This document shows positions 12,111-23,874 of a DNA stretch of 64,000 nt, in pieces. Under the pieces are notes generated by a model that ran no database searches, was not told where the DNA came from, and was given only the letters and a program-made list of their open reading frames with translations. Made by a program: the position numbers and the translations under genes. The stretch is from Diphasiastrum complanatum (Eukaryota > Streptophyta > Lycopodiopsida > Lycopodiales > Lycopodiaceae), in the NCBI GenBank assembly GCA_029204225.1, contig CM055095.1, forward strand, positions 55,393,612-55,457,611, given 5' to 3'. Each line of letters begins with the position of its first letter. The stretch's first letter is position 1.

Positions 12111-12308
12111 ATGTTCTCACGTCGTAGTAGCCCTCCCGCCTGTCAACAAGGGTTAGAACACTGGATAGGTGCCTGACTATGCATAGATGCTACTTTTAGA
12201 TAGTTCTCTACTTTTTCCCTGACACTAGCACCACTAACACTACTCACCCTCAACTCTACCCCACCAAACCTACATTCATCATGATTTTGTAAAAGGGAAT
12301 AGAGAGTA

Positions 12309-12313
<5 letters not shown>

Positions 12314-12402
<89 letters not shown>
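12314..12402. repeat. (GA)n microsatellite
   Basis: About 44 uninterrupted GA units between the copia remnant and a gypsy RT fragment. Confidence 0.95.
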
Positions 12403-12404
<2 letters not shown>

Positions 12405-12790
12405 TGAGTGAGGGTGGAGGTCAGCTCAAATGCTCCTTATGCTTGCTAATGGAGGACATGACAAGAAATGGGCATTTTACCCGCAGTTGTTGAGGACTGG
12501 TCACATAAGCCCTGATGGCCGCAGGGTCACATTCGAAAAGCTGCTGATGCCACTCTAGTTGTGGTAAAAGGGCGGGGAGTGTCTACAGGGCGGGGAGATT
12601 GTTAGTTCGTGGATGAGGAAGGCATGTCAGTCGTATGGCGCAACTGTGGGGCCAAGGAATCCCAAGAAGGACTCCACAATATGACTAAGCAGCTTGGACT
12701 AGATTTTGTCCTTGCGAAATGTTGAAACAACCAAAAAGTTGTTCAGAAGATGCGCAGTCATCTGAATTACTGGGTCCGTGACAGCCTCTA

Positions 12791-13282
12791 TCAGGTACCC
12801 ATTAGCATCACCTTATAGGCATAGGTTCCCCATTCCATGGAAAATGTTGTCTTATGCTGGTCTTGGGGTGCTATCTTCACTTGGTTGTAACCGTTGAAGT
12901 CGTCTAAGAAACTGTAGGCTTCGGCTCCAACTACTCTGTCAAGGACACTTTCCGTAAAAGACAAAGGAAAATGATCCTTTTTGGTGATTGCGTTTAGCGC
13001 CTTCAGATTCACACAGATTTGCATTTTACCATTCTTCTTGGGTACTATAATTATCGGCGATACCCATTCAGTGTGCTTGATTTCGTAAATGAAATCTGCA
13101 TCTAACAGCTTCTGCAATTCTTGCTTGATCAGCTCTGTATAGTTCGGGTTGCAGCGGTAGTAACGACTCACCTTGGGGACTGCTCCATCCACCAAGGGTA
13201 TGGTGTGTTGGACTACTGTTGGTGGGATGCCCTTCAGATCGCTGTAATTCCAAGCAAAACAGTCCATGCACTCCACCAACAA
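12791..13282 (-). pseudogene. Ty3/gypsy reverse transcriptase fragment (N-terminal half)
   Basis: A 163-codon open frame with gypsy RT finger and palm motifs: an upstream linker (about residues 15-45), LLDADFIYEIKHTEWVSPII, VPKKNGKMQICVNLKALN and YSFLDDFNGYNQV, where gypsy RTs usually have F(S)GYNQI. It ends shortly after GTYAYKVM, just before the MPFG-type motif, so the YIDD catalytic box is absent. Orientation is opposite to the gypsy integrase region at 14394-15912, so these are either two elements or one rearranged element. Confidence 0.85.
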
Positions 13283-13551
13283 TGATCATAGCCTTTTGAA
13301 TTGTGTCCTACCATGGAAGAGTAAGAAGATGACCTCAAGTTGTTGTTTTGTGAGAAAAGGTGAAAGGGTAGGCAAGGAAGGTAGGAGGCATGAGCTACAA
13401 ATTGTGACTGGAAACGTACATGTTTAGTGATTGATTGCAGGTAGGGCACATGAGCTATAATTGACATGATGCAAGGTGAGGGTGCTCAAAAGAGTTTTTA
13501 AGCAGGGCAAAAGAAGATATATAAGTATGAGCATAAAAATAAGCAAGAACA

Positions 13552-13552
<1 letters not shown>

Positions 13553-13615
<63 letters not shown>
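13553..13615. repeat. (TG)n followed by poly-G
   Basis: About 17 TG units (13553-13585) run straight into about 30 G (13586-13615). The overlapping Cys-Val/Gly and Pro/His/Thr reading frames are low-complexity artefacts. Confidence 0.95.
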
Positions 13616-13616
<1 letters not shown>

Positions 13617-13739
13617 TGTGTGGAGAGATGCCAACATGAAGAGGTTATGGTTGAGCTTTTTGAGCTTAGAGATAGTTAGAAAAATTACAGAGCTCAGATT
13701 TTATGTAAGAAAAGAGGACAAAGATTTGCTCCACAACTA

Positions 13740-15912
13740 GAAATAGATGACGGACGTCGTTGGAGGAGAATTGTCATATGTGACGATTCGCAAACCGATG
13801 TAGTAAACTGGACCAAAGCCTTAGCTATGGTGGATTATTTGCAGTTTGATGTTACATCTACTGAATAATCGCCAAAGCGAAGGTCTGCAGTAGACGCTTT
13901 CTCCGATGAAGACGATATCCCATTGAAGAGTCGAGTAGAGCAAACATAGAAATCAAGCGAAGGCCATCAAGATTTCATATCTCTTTTTATGATGAGCCTA
14001 GAGGCTATACCCCAAGAACCATTGTGGGAAATCTACAATGAGAAGGAAATTGAAGTTCTTCAGATGTTTACCCTAGAGGAAGGTTGTGAGTATGAGGATG
14101 AAGATTTCCTCCGCTACGTAGATTGACATTGTTTCAAGTCTGCCCCAAGATCCAGAAGGCTCTAATGAACAAAAATCTCATAGAAACAGTAGAATCCCCC
14201 AAGGCAATGATGTAGTAGGCCGAATGGATACAGTATTAGAAGGATCTACAACTAGTGCCTCAATCACTGTAAACAATCTCTTACGAAAATGTATAGACTG
14301 GGAGCTAGCCAAGGATGAAGCTCTATACAAGCTAGAAGTCTCATTGTGGGACAATAACATACCAGATGCAAGAAAAAATCCGACAAGACACCGTTGAAGA
14401 AACCAAGCCTATGCATGACGTACCACTTCAAGGATTACGAAATCCCTACTATATCTGGTAAATGGACCCAGACTGGACGGATCACTAGATGGCTATTGCT
14501 CTTCCAAGAGTTCAACTTTGAAATAGTCGTTCGCAAGGGAAAGCAACACTATCTATCTAATCACCTCTCATGGATCCACAATGTTCTTGAGAGTAGAGGG
14601 GCTCCCTGACGCCATCATGTTCCACATCGATGCCATCCTTGAGTGGGATGCCGACATTGTTGGATATCTTATGTCGAGGCATCCTCCCCTTGAGATGAAC
14701 AAGATAGAATGAGGCAGGTTGATCATCAAATATGCTCCCTATACATTGATAGCTAGACAACTATATCGCATGTGGAACGATGGAATCATACAGCGATGCG
14801 TCCTCACGCATGAAGTGTCCCAAGTAGTAAGTATCACCCACGAAGGAGTAGGCAGGGGGCATTTTGCTATCAAAGCTACCAACTGAAAAGTGCTGCAACA
14901 TGGCATGTGGTGGCCCACAATGTTCAAAGATATTTATTACCAGGTCAAAAGGTGTGACGTGTGCCAACGAACCCAAGACAAGGATAGAATGCTGTTACGA
15001 GATGCCATTTGAGAAGTCGGGCATAGACTATATTGGCACTATTCGTCCGGCTGCGCGTGGCCCCCGAGCACGTTATATCATTGTAGCCACTGACTACCTA
15101 GCCAAATGGACCGAAGCCAAAGTAGTGAGGAAGGTTGATGCCAACTCCACTGCTAAATTCATGTATGAAAATATCTTAGTACATTTTGGATGCCCATTGG
15201 AACTGTTGAGTGATCGTGGGACTCATTTCCTAAACGAACTATCACTCACTTATTATCCTCTTATCTGGTTGTCCATAGGAAGAGTACACCCTATTACCCA
15301 CGTTGTAAAGGACAAGCAGAATTGTCAAACAAGATTATCTGCGACATTTTTCACAATGATGGTAGAAGCATCATGCTCGGATTGGGAACACAAACCTCAT
15401 GTAGCTTTATGGGCATTCAGGACCACCTTCAAGGTGGACAAACTCCATTTCAAATGGTGTATGGACAGGAAGCTATAATGCATGCTGAATTTGTTGTTCC
15501 GAGTCTGAGAGTCGCCATCACCAAACGATTTAGTACAGAGGAATCTACCAAGATGAGACTTTAAAATCTTCTCCAGCTCCATGAAATCTGCTTCTTAGCA
15601 CTTCACGCCCTAGCTGTAGAAAAACAATGAAGGAAAGCTTGGCACGATCGGAATATCAAGACCAAGGATCTCGTCGTGCGAGAGATAGCTTTGTTGTATA
15701 ACGCCAAGGCACACAAGGGTAAGCTCAAGTTTCTAGGAGAAGGACCATACACGATAGTAGAGATCCGACCTAATGGCACAATCATTCTCACCGACCTGCA
15801 AGGCGAATTGTTCGACATGCCCATTAACGGCAACAAGTTGCGTCCCAACTACCGATGTTCAGCTCAGGGATGTGCCTTATGCGCCATCCTCATCGTCCTC
15901 ATCTTTGCATGA
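13740..15912 (+). pseudogene. Ty3/gypsy RNase H-integrase remnant
   Basis: Gypsy motifs read along the plus strand with several frameshifts and stops. The RNase H end at 14394-14609 includes WLLLFQEFNFEIVVRKGKQH. A linker with VSITHEGVGRGHFAIKAT and the zinc-binding end of the integrase (CDVCQRTQDKD) lie at 14810-14980. The integrase core at 14864-15478 includes YIIVATDYLAKWTEAKVV and LLSDRGTHFLNEL. The C-terminal part at 15676-15912 reads GKLKFLGEGPYTIVEIRPNG; no chromodomain is seen. Sequence at 13740-14390 is coding-like and acidic (LEEGCEYEDEDFLRYVD) and may come from the gag-protease part. RT motifs are absent in this orientation. Confidence 0.85.
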
Positions 15913-15929
15913 TGAGTCATTCACACCAC

Positions 15930-16640
15930 ATTAGATAGATTAGGTAGGTATAGTTTAGATCATCTTTGTCTAGGAACGTTACGTAATTGTAGATTAGGAT
16001 CGACGATAGCATAGAATAGTTAGTCATCAATGGTAATTTAGGACTAGGTAATTAGAAGTCAGATCCTAGGCGCCCCGATTAGATCTAGAATAGATGATCA
16101 TTATGACATGATAATTAGGCTAGATTAGATCAACTTCATTAAGATTAGCACTTCAATGAAATAGCCATAGGCTAGATAGCCTTAGTTCATATGGATTAGT
16201 TAGTTTGTTAGTTAGGCTTAAGTTAGATAGAGTAAAAGTAGATCGATAATGTTCAATTAGATGGCCTTGGACCTAGTAGCTAGGATCAACCTATATCAGG
16301 TAGATTAGATCTAGGTAATTAATTAGATAGATCTTAGAGTAGCTAGAACGATTAGATCAATTAGGATAGACTTAGAGCTAGTCCTAGGATAGTCACCATG
16401 ATCTGTAGAGTAGCGTATCTAGGATTAGAGTACTTTCTTAGAAATAGATCGTTAAGAAGATCAGATTAGATAGATTTAGTTTAAATATTCTTGGGGTCGT
16501 AAGTCTTAGATCGATTAGGCTGAGAGCACGCTTAGATCAGAATAGATAGGTGAATTTGATCAAATTAGATTAAAGCCCCATAAAATAGCTTAGCAATAGT
16601 TTTAGACTAGATCAGTTAGAAAGAAATTGGATTAGATCAA
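15930..16640 (+). repeat. Degenerate TTAGAT/TAGATC-rich tract
   Basis: About 700 bp dominated by overlapping variants of 'ttagat', 'tagatc' and 'gattag', with no fixed period and no ORF. It follows immediately on the gypsy integrase end and so occupies the place of a 3' untranslated region or LTR. No paired copy was found, so I do not call an LTR. Confidence 0.6.
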
Positions 16641-16752
16641 GATCGGTAGGATAGATGTCGCGCCACCCCTTGTATCTAAAATTCCACCTTGTAAAAATGC
16701 CTTACCTAATGTACAAATCCCCAACCTATCCTAACCTTTTATTCTTTTCCCT

Positions 16753-16760
16753 TATAAAAA
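16753..16760 (+). promoter_or_regulatory. Candidate TATA box in an LTR-like segment
   Basis: TATAAAAA in a C-rich context downstream of the gypsy remnant. A second candidate, TATAAATA, lies at 17077-17084. Their position fits promoter motifs of a decayed 3' LTR, but no LTR pair supports this. Confidence 0.3.
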
Positions 16761-17076
16761 CGCCTTCAAAACGCCTAGAATGGCCCAAAAAGAGCACTAC
16801 CATTATTTTTGGTAGTCCTCGCCCTTGCCAATATTATCCTCTATTGTAAAAGCATGCATGGTCAAGTCTGTCCATAAAAATTCCAGCCTGACTAGAAGTT
16901 AGGCTCGCTTTTTGATAGAACTATCAATTTTAGTAAACAATGGGAGTTTTTGATTAGAAAATCTCTAAGTCTGGCAGCCAATTGGGAAATCGAATGTACA
17001 CAAAGTAATCATAAAAAAATTGTCATTAATAGGACCAACTTTCCAAAATAGTAATAGGCGAGTAATACCCATGCCC

Positions 17077-17084
17077 TATAAATA
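17077..17084 (+). promoter_or_regulatory. Candidate TATA box before the TTACTCGCC repeat array
   Basis: TATAAATA lies about 20 bp upstream of the first unit of the 17105-17395 repeat array. If this is an LTR promoter, the array would lie in the transcribed leader. Confidence 0.3.
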
Positions 17085-17104
17085 AGTGTGAGTAATCAAG
17101 ACTA

Positions 17105-17395
17105 TTACTCACCTACGCTCAGAGCTATTACTCGCCATCAGAGCCCCCACACTACTCGCCGACAGATCATCAATCTCCTGCCATCATTCCCCATCATTTT
17201 CTATTTCTCGCCTATTACTCGCCATTAGAGCTATTACTTGCCAACTTCTATTATTCGCCATCTGACTTTTCTTAGCACCAACTTTACTCGCCACTTCAGC
17301 CACAGCCTCCCCTCACCATTTTGCACCAAATCCTATTACTCGCCTATTACTTGCCATCAGGGCCAATTATTCGCCATCAGACCCTTTTACTCACA
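17105..17395 (+). repeat. Dispersed TATTACTCGCC repeat array
   Basis: About a dozen copies of a 10-11 bp unit with consensus tattactcgcc, often followed by atcag, are scattered irregularly over about 290 bp (for example near 17130, 17151, 17212, 17283, 17333 and 17366). Variants have T or A at the CG. It is not a simple tandem repeat, because spacing ranges from about 10 to 50 bp. Confidence 0.7.
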
Positions 17396-17499
17396 AACAG
17401 CCTCCCAACCCTATTTCTGACCCTCCGATCTAAAATCACAACCTGATTTGCCCACATGGCACTAAAATGTTGACTTACGGGAGCCTTCGCTCCCCCTGG

Positions 17500-18207
17500 C
17501 CAACGTGTAAGGGTAACAAGGAGTGCAACCACGCTTGAGTCCCTCATCCAGCCCAACATCCTCCTCTCAAACGACAACCTCACTCTGCTTCTCAGCAGAC
17601 TGGATCTTCCTCCCCAACCACATCCACTTCCCTTAGCAGAGAGGAGGGAGAAACATCTCCTCGATCCATCCGATGACCCCCCTCTGTACGCGCCCCATCC
17701 CAATGAGTGATCTTGCCAATGCTCATTGCGCAAGAGATCATCGCTCTTCGCACCGACGACAACCTTGTGATTCTGATTGTTGTAGGCCTAGCCAACATAC
17801 AAGTGCCCCTCACGTAGGAAAATTGTGTGGTTCAGAGGGCCTTCACCACCTTCAACATTGAGCATCTCTCAATCACCCACAAGGGACAATATTACGACGT
17901 GCCCCTTGATCCAGCGCTAGTTTCCCTGGTGCTCAACCTTTCCCACACCACCAACCTGCCGCTAACATGCACCCTTGCCAAATACAACATCTTCGTATTT
18001 TTTCTCCCTGACCAAGATGATGTCAAAACCAAGACCAATGACAGAAATCCTAACCTCTGTGAGGCGATAAACTTTCTATCTGCCACCATCCTTGTAAGTT
18101 TCCATCACCCCCTTCGCATATCCAAGTTGATTGTGGTCATGGTGACCATAATGGACGATCCCAACACCATCTACGACTGGGCTACAGTTTTGATCAAAGA
18201 ACTGTAA
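17500..18207 (+). pseudogene. Unrecognised coding-like remnant, possibly a decayed gag
   Basis: GC-richer than its surroundings. A coherent protein-like reading can be followed from about 17550 through at least one frameshift near 17690 and a stop at about 17815 into an open frame 17827-18207, whose end reads DDPNTIYDWATVLIKEL. The composition is hydrophobic-structured rather than random, but no domain is recognised. Its position after gypsy and LTR-like sequence makes a degenerate gag plausible. An unrelated pseudogene cannot be excluded. Confidence 0.3.
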
Positions 18208-19160
18208 GCAACGCTGAAATGCTCAAACAGGATCACCTGCGGTGGTCTTCTCACAGCTCTCGCCATAGCCCACCTAGAGAATCTAGGAATCCAATCCCCT
18301 CCTCGTTCTGCCCAACCAACTGGTCCATCCCAACCTCCCCCCAAGACACGATTGCGCAATTGGAGGCTAGACAAAAGTCATCGATCTTCACCGCATTTCC
18401 TACACCATCTCCCATTCATGTTCATACTAGCCCCACACGCACCAGCCCTAGCCACTTTTCCTCCTTTCTCAATATCACATCTACTACCCCTAGCCCCATC
18501 TGTCCACAACTATCGTTTCACCAATCTTGTCAACTATTGCGACATCCACATCTTCTCCCATCATGACATTGGCCATCCCCACGTCCCCTTCCTGTCAAAA
18601 ATCAGTAGCAGAGACAAGTTTTGACACAAGGGTAGAACATAGTATCTCGATGGGAATCGATTAATTGGTTCCAAAGATAGAGGTCCTGGATCAAAATCTG
18701 GATCAAGATATCAGCAGTGGAAACTTACAACGGACAACTGTGGATTAGAAGTGTGTCAGCGTAGTAGCAAGAAAAACAAAGCAATATGTAATAATGCACA
18801 AATGAATAATAGTTGTGTGTGTGGACAAAAATGCACTCTTTGATTAATAAAAAATAGAGTTTATGAGCGTGAAGTAGTGCGCTAGTCTGGGGTGCACAAA
18901 ATGCAGAGCTTCAGACGCTTGATCGTTGCTAACTGGATTCTTGTTTCTGTTTGGGAAAACATACCAGAAGGAATCAAATGAAATGGAATGAGAACCAGAT
19001 TATCCAGATGATCACTTATTGCTAAATGTGCAGACTTTATTCTAAATTTACTTGAGATGATTGCAGTTCAACGATCGGTACTTGAAAGTATAAGCTTGAA
19101 TCTACTTAATTAACTAGAGACGTCCTATAATAGATAATCATCATTGTAAATAGTAAATCT
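18208..19160. other. Unassigned sequence left of the outer gypsy gag fragment
   Basis: The first 400 bp has Pro/Ser/His-rich open frames without a recognisable domain. The rest is AT-rich and matches neither the outer element's LTR (37737-38483) nor any other repeat I could see. The outer gypsy gag breaks off at 19161, so either this is another inserted repeat or the outer element is truncated here. Confidence 0.35.
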
Positions 19161-19342
19161 ATGTACAAGTAGGTGGACTATCAACGTTGTCCTTCTGATC
19201 GCGACGTGGGTTGGAATCAACTGACAGTACGTGGATCAACTTTTTCCTGTATTTCTTCCCGAGTTTCTCAAACTCATTGAGCATCATTTCTTCAGTAGCG
19301 TTGACATTTGTTGATGCAATAGTGGTGGATGTCGTAGTGGTC
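19161..19342 (-). pseudogene. Outer gypsy gag, downstream fragment (C-terminal side)
   Basis: On the minus strand this fragment reads in frame from the target-site duplication at 19338-19342 through ASTNVNATEEMMLNEFEKLG and KKYRKKLIHVL to a stop at 19161-19163. Together with 35911-36498 it makes a single gag frame once the 16.6-kb element and one target-site copy are taken out, which identifies the target of that insertion. Nothing of the outer element's protease or pol is visible beyond it. Confidence 0.75.
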
Positions 19343-20607
19343 TGTCGTGCTATACCAACAGGGTTAATATAGATTTTGTAGTGAAAAGTATCGTTCCCAC
19401 AGAGGACAGCGTTAGAAAGTTATGTTTTTGGTGTAATTATGGCAGGTGGTTTCGAATGTTATTCTGGTTGTCGACAGACATTAAAAAGTAACCAGTATTA
19501 CTTATATTTGGAATGGGTAATGCTAATGAATTCAGAACAACAATCTGGCCTCTATCGAATTGAAGGAAGCGCGTTCTACAAATGAAATGTTATTAGAGTA
19601 GTACAACAAACTACACTCTGGCTAACCCTTGTCAACAGAGAATCAGAAATTGTTCGATGTTTTTTCACGACTGCGCAGACAATTAATTAATCGAGTTCAA
19701 GAACTATTCGTTCCTAGACAATAGTCCTCAACAACTAAAAAGCCCAACTTAATGGTTAAAGAGCACGAATGGTTTTAGAGCACGTTAGAAACTTATGTCA
19801 ATGCCAATCAGGAAAACATATCAGAGATTCAATTCTTCAGACAAGGACTGTCATCTCATTTGTATACATACAACTTAATTCAATGACCGTGCCAGACTGC
19901 ACAAAGATAGACATTATTCGAGTGTCGAAAAGAAAGTATTTACGACAGACGAATAAGATGATTTTAAGGCAGTTCTTTAGAGCATGCTTTAGGGAAACAC
20001 AACAAATGACTGTAATGCACTAGAGCGTCTGTTTGATCGGAGAGTAATTCATGAAATGCGTTAGAGATTGTTAGCAGACTCAAGATCACTCACACTCAGT
20101 AGTGCGGAGAACAAAGATAAGGGAGAATAACTCACAGAACTCTATTCACTTCTTCAATCTCTTACATAAGCATAAACTCTTCTCTCTCGATGATCGAGAC
20201 TGAAGTGTGAGATCAATATATGTTCTATGGGGCGAACAAACACACCTCTTAAAGAATAGGTGCGTCGCTCCCGCGAAAGGGTCTAGTTAAGAATCAAACT
20301 GAAAATACGTTCAACTATATCATAAGAGGTATACTTAACTATGAGTTAAAGTTACTCTAGTTTAACATGTCTTTTCATAACTAGTCATTTCGTATGGACG
20401 ACCTAGTTAAGGGTTATCCAAGGCAATGTCTTTTCCTATTAAAGGTCTAGCCCTTAATTTATAAGGCAAGTACTTAGGAGATATATTCTCAAAAAATGAC
20501 TTAGGCCTCTTCATGATTTTTACTTAACCAGCTCATATCTTCATTTTCGAGTATATTATGCCATATTTATGTTGGTATTCAATTTTTGACATATGCGTGG
20601 CATCACA
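19343..20607 (-). repeat. 3' LTR of the 16.6-kb gypsy element
   Basis: 1265 bp, TG to CA, matching 34644-35905 along its whole length. The PPT abuts its right side (20608-20622) and the target duplication TGGTC abuts its left side. Confidence 0.95.
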
Positions 20608-20622
20608 TATCCCCTTCCTCAA
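20608..20622 (-). other. Polypurine tract of the 16.6-kb gypsy element
   Basis: The minus strand reads TTTGAGGAAGGGGATA directly before the LTR start TGTGATGCC. This is the expected position and composition of a plus-strand DNA priming site. Confidence 0.8.
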
Positions 20623-20839
20623 ATGTGAAACGTCCTCGTGAACATATCATCTTTATTCATCCTTTAGATATTTCTTCAGAAAATATGTGTCTTGTTGTTG
20701 CGTTGAGTAGGTTGATTTTGAGTTGAAATTGTTTGATGAAAACTGGAATCAAACTTCAAAACATCTTCAAACTGCAAAGATCTAGCTTCAGTATCACAGA
20801 TAGGCATCAGCATGACAAAGACATGAATAATATTTATGA

Positions 20840-22549
20840 ATTATTCAATTCTTCATATAGTTTCTGAGCTAGCTCCAAGTTCTGTTGAGCTTCGATCAAC
20901 TACAAATCTTCTTTGGCTTTTGTATATCGGCCAACTGGGAGGTTGCCGAATTCTTCTAGTTTAACAAGGAGTAATGTTCCATTGAACAACTCCTGAGTCA
21001 ACTTTGTATCTTCGTCTGAATCACTTCGTAGAGTGATTTCTTCATAGTATTGAGCTGAGAATCTAATAAAATTGCTTTTAACATAAAGATTTTGAACAAA
21101 AAATAATGTCTTTGCCACAAAGGTACCAAACTGCCAAAATGAGTATGTACACAATTGCTTATATTTGAATGACTTCCTTCTATCCTGCAGATTATGTCAA
21201 ATCTCCGCAAAATATTCTGCAAGGTTTCGCTCCCAATCAACATATAGACTGAATAATTCTGGATACGCCATATTAATGTTGATCAGCAACCATGCGTAGT
21301 CGAATGCGCCTAAATCCGCAACAGCTTTGGGTTTGTATATTTGAAACTGCGACTTTCGCTTTCAAAAATGTCGCTTATTGTCTTCGATCTGCAAAAATTG
21401 AAGTTCTTTGATGCGAATGTATTCAAGAGCATACATAGCCGAAGAGCCTATGTATAACTCTGCTGACCCGAAAGGTAGGACTTTAAACTTACCCTGGATT
21501 ATGCCCCAGCAAAGACATCCTTTCTGCTCGATAGAAAGCTGGGCCCATAACTAGAGAAAGTCTTCCTTCTCCCATGGTCGCTTCCAATCATCGAAGGCAA
21601 TGCCTACTACGCCTGGTAGCATCACATAATTCGTACACCATTGTAATTCAATGTTAAAAGCAGGTAGACACCATTTCTAGAAGCGTTCAGCAAATGCACG
21701 GAATCTGTCAGCACATACCTTCCACTGATTCCGTCGCATTCGCTTTGGCTTTGTAGATGCAGTTGCCAAGTCCTGAGTTTGCAACTCAGCAGCCAGCTTC
21801 TGATCTTTCATTTGTTGTTGGAGATTTGACAACTCCTGTTCGAGCTTGTCAATCTTTACGACTGCTTCCAGATACTTGGGATGGTCTGAGGCTCCGGTGC
21901 AGGCAGGCACAGATGGAATTTGTTGTGTAAGGTCATCAATTTTGAGTAAGGTCTGAAGGTACTCGTCGTGTGCATCTGGTTCGCTGCAAGATGGGGTAGC
22001 TTCACTCGAAAACTCCCTTAGCTCCGCCAATTCTTCCTCGACAAGAGCCTTTGAATCCTCGAGTGGTTGCAGGAACTCAACTCGAAAATTGTCGAGCATC
22101 TGATCTTGGAGCTGGTTTAGCTTCGTGAGGTCGACTGTAACGGACCCTGCATTGGTGCATACAGAGAGAGCAGCTTTTGCCTTCAGTCTTCTCATTCGCT
22201 CCTCCTGGAAATGTTTCTGGAGTGTGACATTATGTTGATTTGCAGTTGTCAGTTGCTGCTTTAAAGACTCATTTTGAGTCTGATAATTATCAGACTTGGC
22301 CTCAATCGTCTTATTGATCTGTTTTAAAGAACCAGCTTCCTTTATTAAGGTTTGAAGCTGTGTGTTGAGAGAACGATTTCGTTCAATCAGCTTCGTGTTG
22401 TCTGATGCGAGCAAATCAATCTTCTTGAAAGACGCCTTGAGATCCTCTTGGCATCTCCTTTCTGAGTTGACAAATTCCATCGTAAGTTGCTGGTGGTACT
22501 TGTCCAACTCATACACTTCAGCCACTAGGTTTTTGGCTTTCTCGGTCAT
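20840..22549 (-). pseudogene. Extra ORF-B of the gypsy element: coiled-coil protein with broken C-terminal half
   Basis: A 290-codon open frame starts with ATG at 22549. Its first base pairs overlap the stop of ORF-A (ATGA, a 4-nt overlap). Residues 1 to about 250 are Leu/Gln/Glu/Lys-rich with heptad spacing, indicating long coiled coils. A basic segment (STKPKRMRRNQWKVC) follows. After a TAG at 21677-21679 the same frame stays protein-like for some 270 more codons, interrupted by only a few stops; examples are ELQWCTNYVMLPGVVGIAF and PVGRYTKAKEDL. The intact protein was therefore probably about 570 residues. I recognise no catalytic domain, membrane segment or signal peptide. Its place between pol and the 3' LTR is that of env-like or accessory ORFs in Athila/Tat-type elements; function unknown. 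Confidence 0.7.
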
Positions 22550-23527
22550 AGTGCGAAGCCACTAGGGCTGGTCGTATGGTTGTTCTCATTTGTCACAAGT
22601 GCCCCAGTGTCGCCTTCAGCAATTGTTTGTCTTTTGTCTGATGTATCAGATTGAGTTGCGTCATTGTCAGAGGAGGAGGCACTCGGCTGCTTCTGAGATG
22701 TGGAAGCAAATGCGTGCTGTGAAAAATCAGCAGCAGCACTAGCAGTAGCTCCATCAGTCTCCATCGCCACTGCTGGAGCTGGTTCCGATTGGGATGGTGC
22801 AGCATCAATGTCCATAGCAGTGGTAGCTGCTACTTCGACGGCTGGTGCAATTTTAGTAACGAGGCCGAAAAGATCAATTGACTTGGGGGCCAACATCCTT
22901 TCTGTCAGCAATGTTTTCTCTTGCTCGTTCAAAATGTCAAAATGGGCGCATAGCCGAGATACATGTGCTCCAACTCCAAAAAATTTTTGATGCTTGATCC
23001 AACGCAAAAATGCTTTATATGTAATAGTGCCGAAACAAACCGGATTACCTGCAAGTGCGTCTAAGATGTAACCAAAATTTTGCACTGAAATCGTCGCATC
23101 AGCATCCGTCAAAAATAGTACTTGGTTCACATGTTTACAAAACATCTTAAATGTGGTATCACGAATCATAAAGACCTTGTACCCCTTCATGGGTACGAAG
23201 CAATTGTTAAGGAAGTGGGCAGCTTCATCCATCGAATCCTTATTTGTTGAGATCATCTTCCCATCCATCGGTAATCCAAGGGCTGTGCAGAACAAGTCTT
23301 CAGAGATAGTGAAGAATTTGCCTCGCACATGGACTTTGAAAATACACCTCCGAAATGGAATGAATGGAGTTGACAAACTCCGTACTGACTTTGAAGAGGA
23401 TGATAGAGGGGTCCACTTTTAAATTACCCAATCTGCATCGATCCAAAAAGGACTGAATGGATGCCAGGCGGATTCCTGCGTGTGCTTTCCAGATGATGTT
23501 AGAGCTTGAACTGGATCCAGAAGCCAT
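22546..23527 (-). pseudogene. Extra ORF-A of the gypsy element, unknown family, one frameshift
   Basis: An ATG near 23526 opens a frame reading MASGSSSSSNIIWKAHAG and IQSFLDRCRLGNLKVDPSII. It shifts near 23375-23340 into the 276-codon frame that ends at 22546. That frame has a structured part (VHVRGKFFTISEDLFCTALG, SVQNFGYILDALAG) of about 170 residues and then an Ala/Ser/Thr/Asp-rich tail. The RGK...LGLP arrangement vaguely recalls plant-transposon-associated domains found in angiosperm retroelements, but I cannot assign a family. It lies immediately upstream of ORF-B with an ATGA overlap and downstream of the TTCnnGAA array, suggesting expression as a unit separate from gag-pol (inference). 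Confidence 0.6.
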
Positions 23528-23874
23528 TGTTGGAATTTTTCACGAAAGCTCGTAGATCGCAATAGGTCGCAAATGAATGCTTTGATCACAAAGAGAATGT
23601 GCACAGGAAAGCATAAAATCGCAAGCAGAAAGTGTAAGGAAGAAAAAAGAAAAATAAATCTGATATGCAGTAGCGGTGTGGAAGGGATGATGATGTGGCA
23701 TGGTGACTTGACATCTGTCACTTCCATTTATGGAGTATGTGCATGAGTCAGTGTTTGAAACTATGATTTGGTAGATCGATCTTTAATGACGGAAGACCAT
23801 TTTTGAAAAGAAAACAAATAAATTAAGGAGAAATAATATCGGTTTTGATATGTGAGCATACACACGTGTAGATA

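Noticed and set aside
13455-13740. Cys-Val/Gly and Pro/His/Thr ORFs
   Set aside because: They are translations of the (TG)n and poly-G tract.
19769-20023. ORF in the gypsy LTR, also at 35068-35259
   Set aside because: The two LTR copies end at different stops after a frame change, so it is not conserved as a protein.
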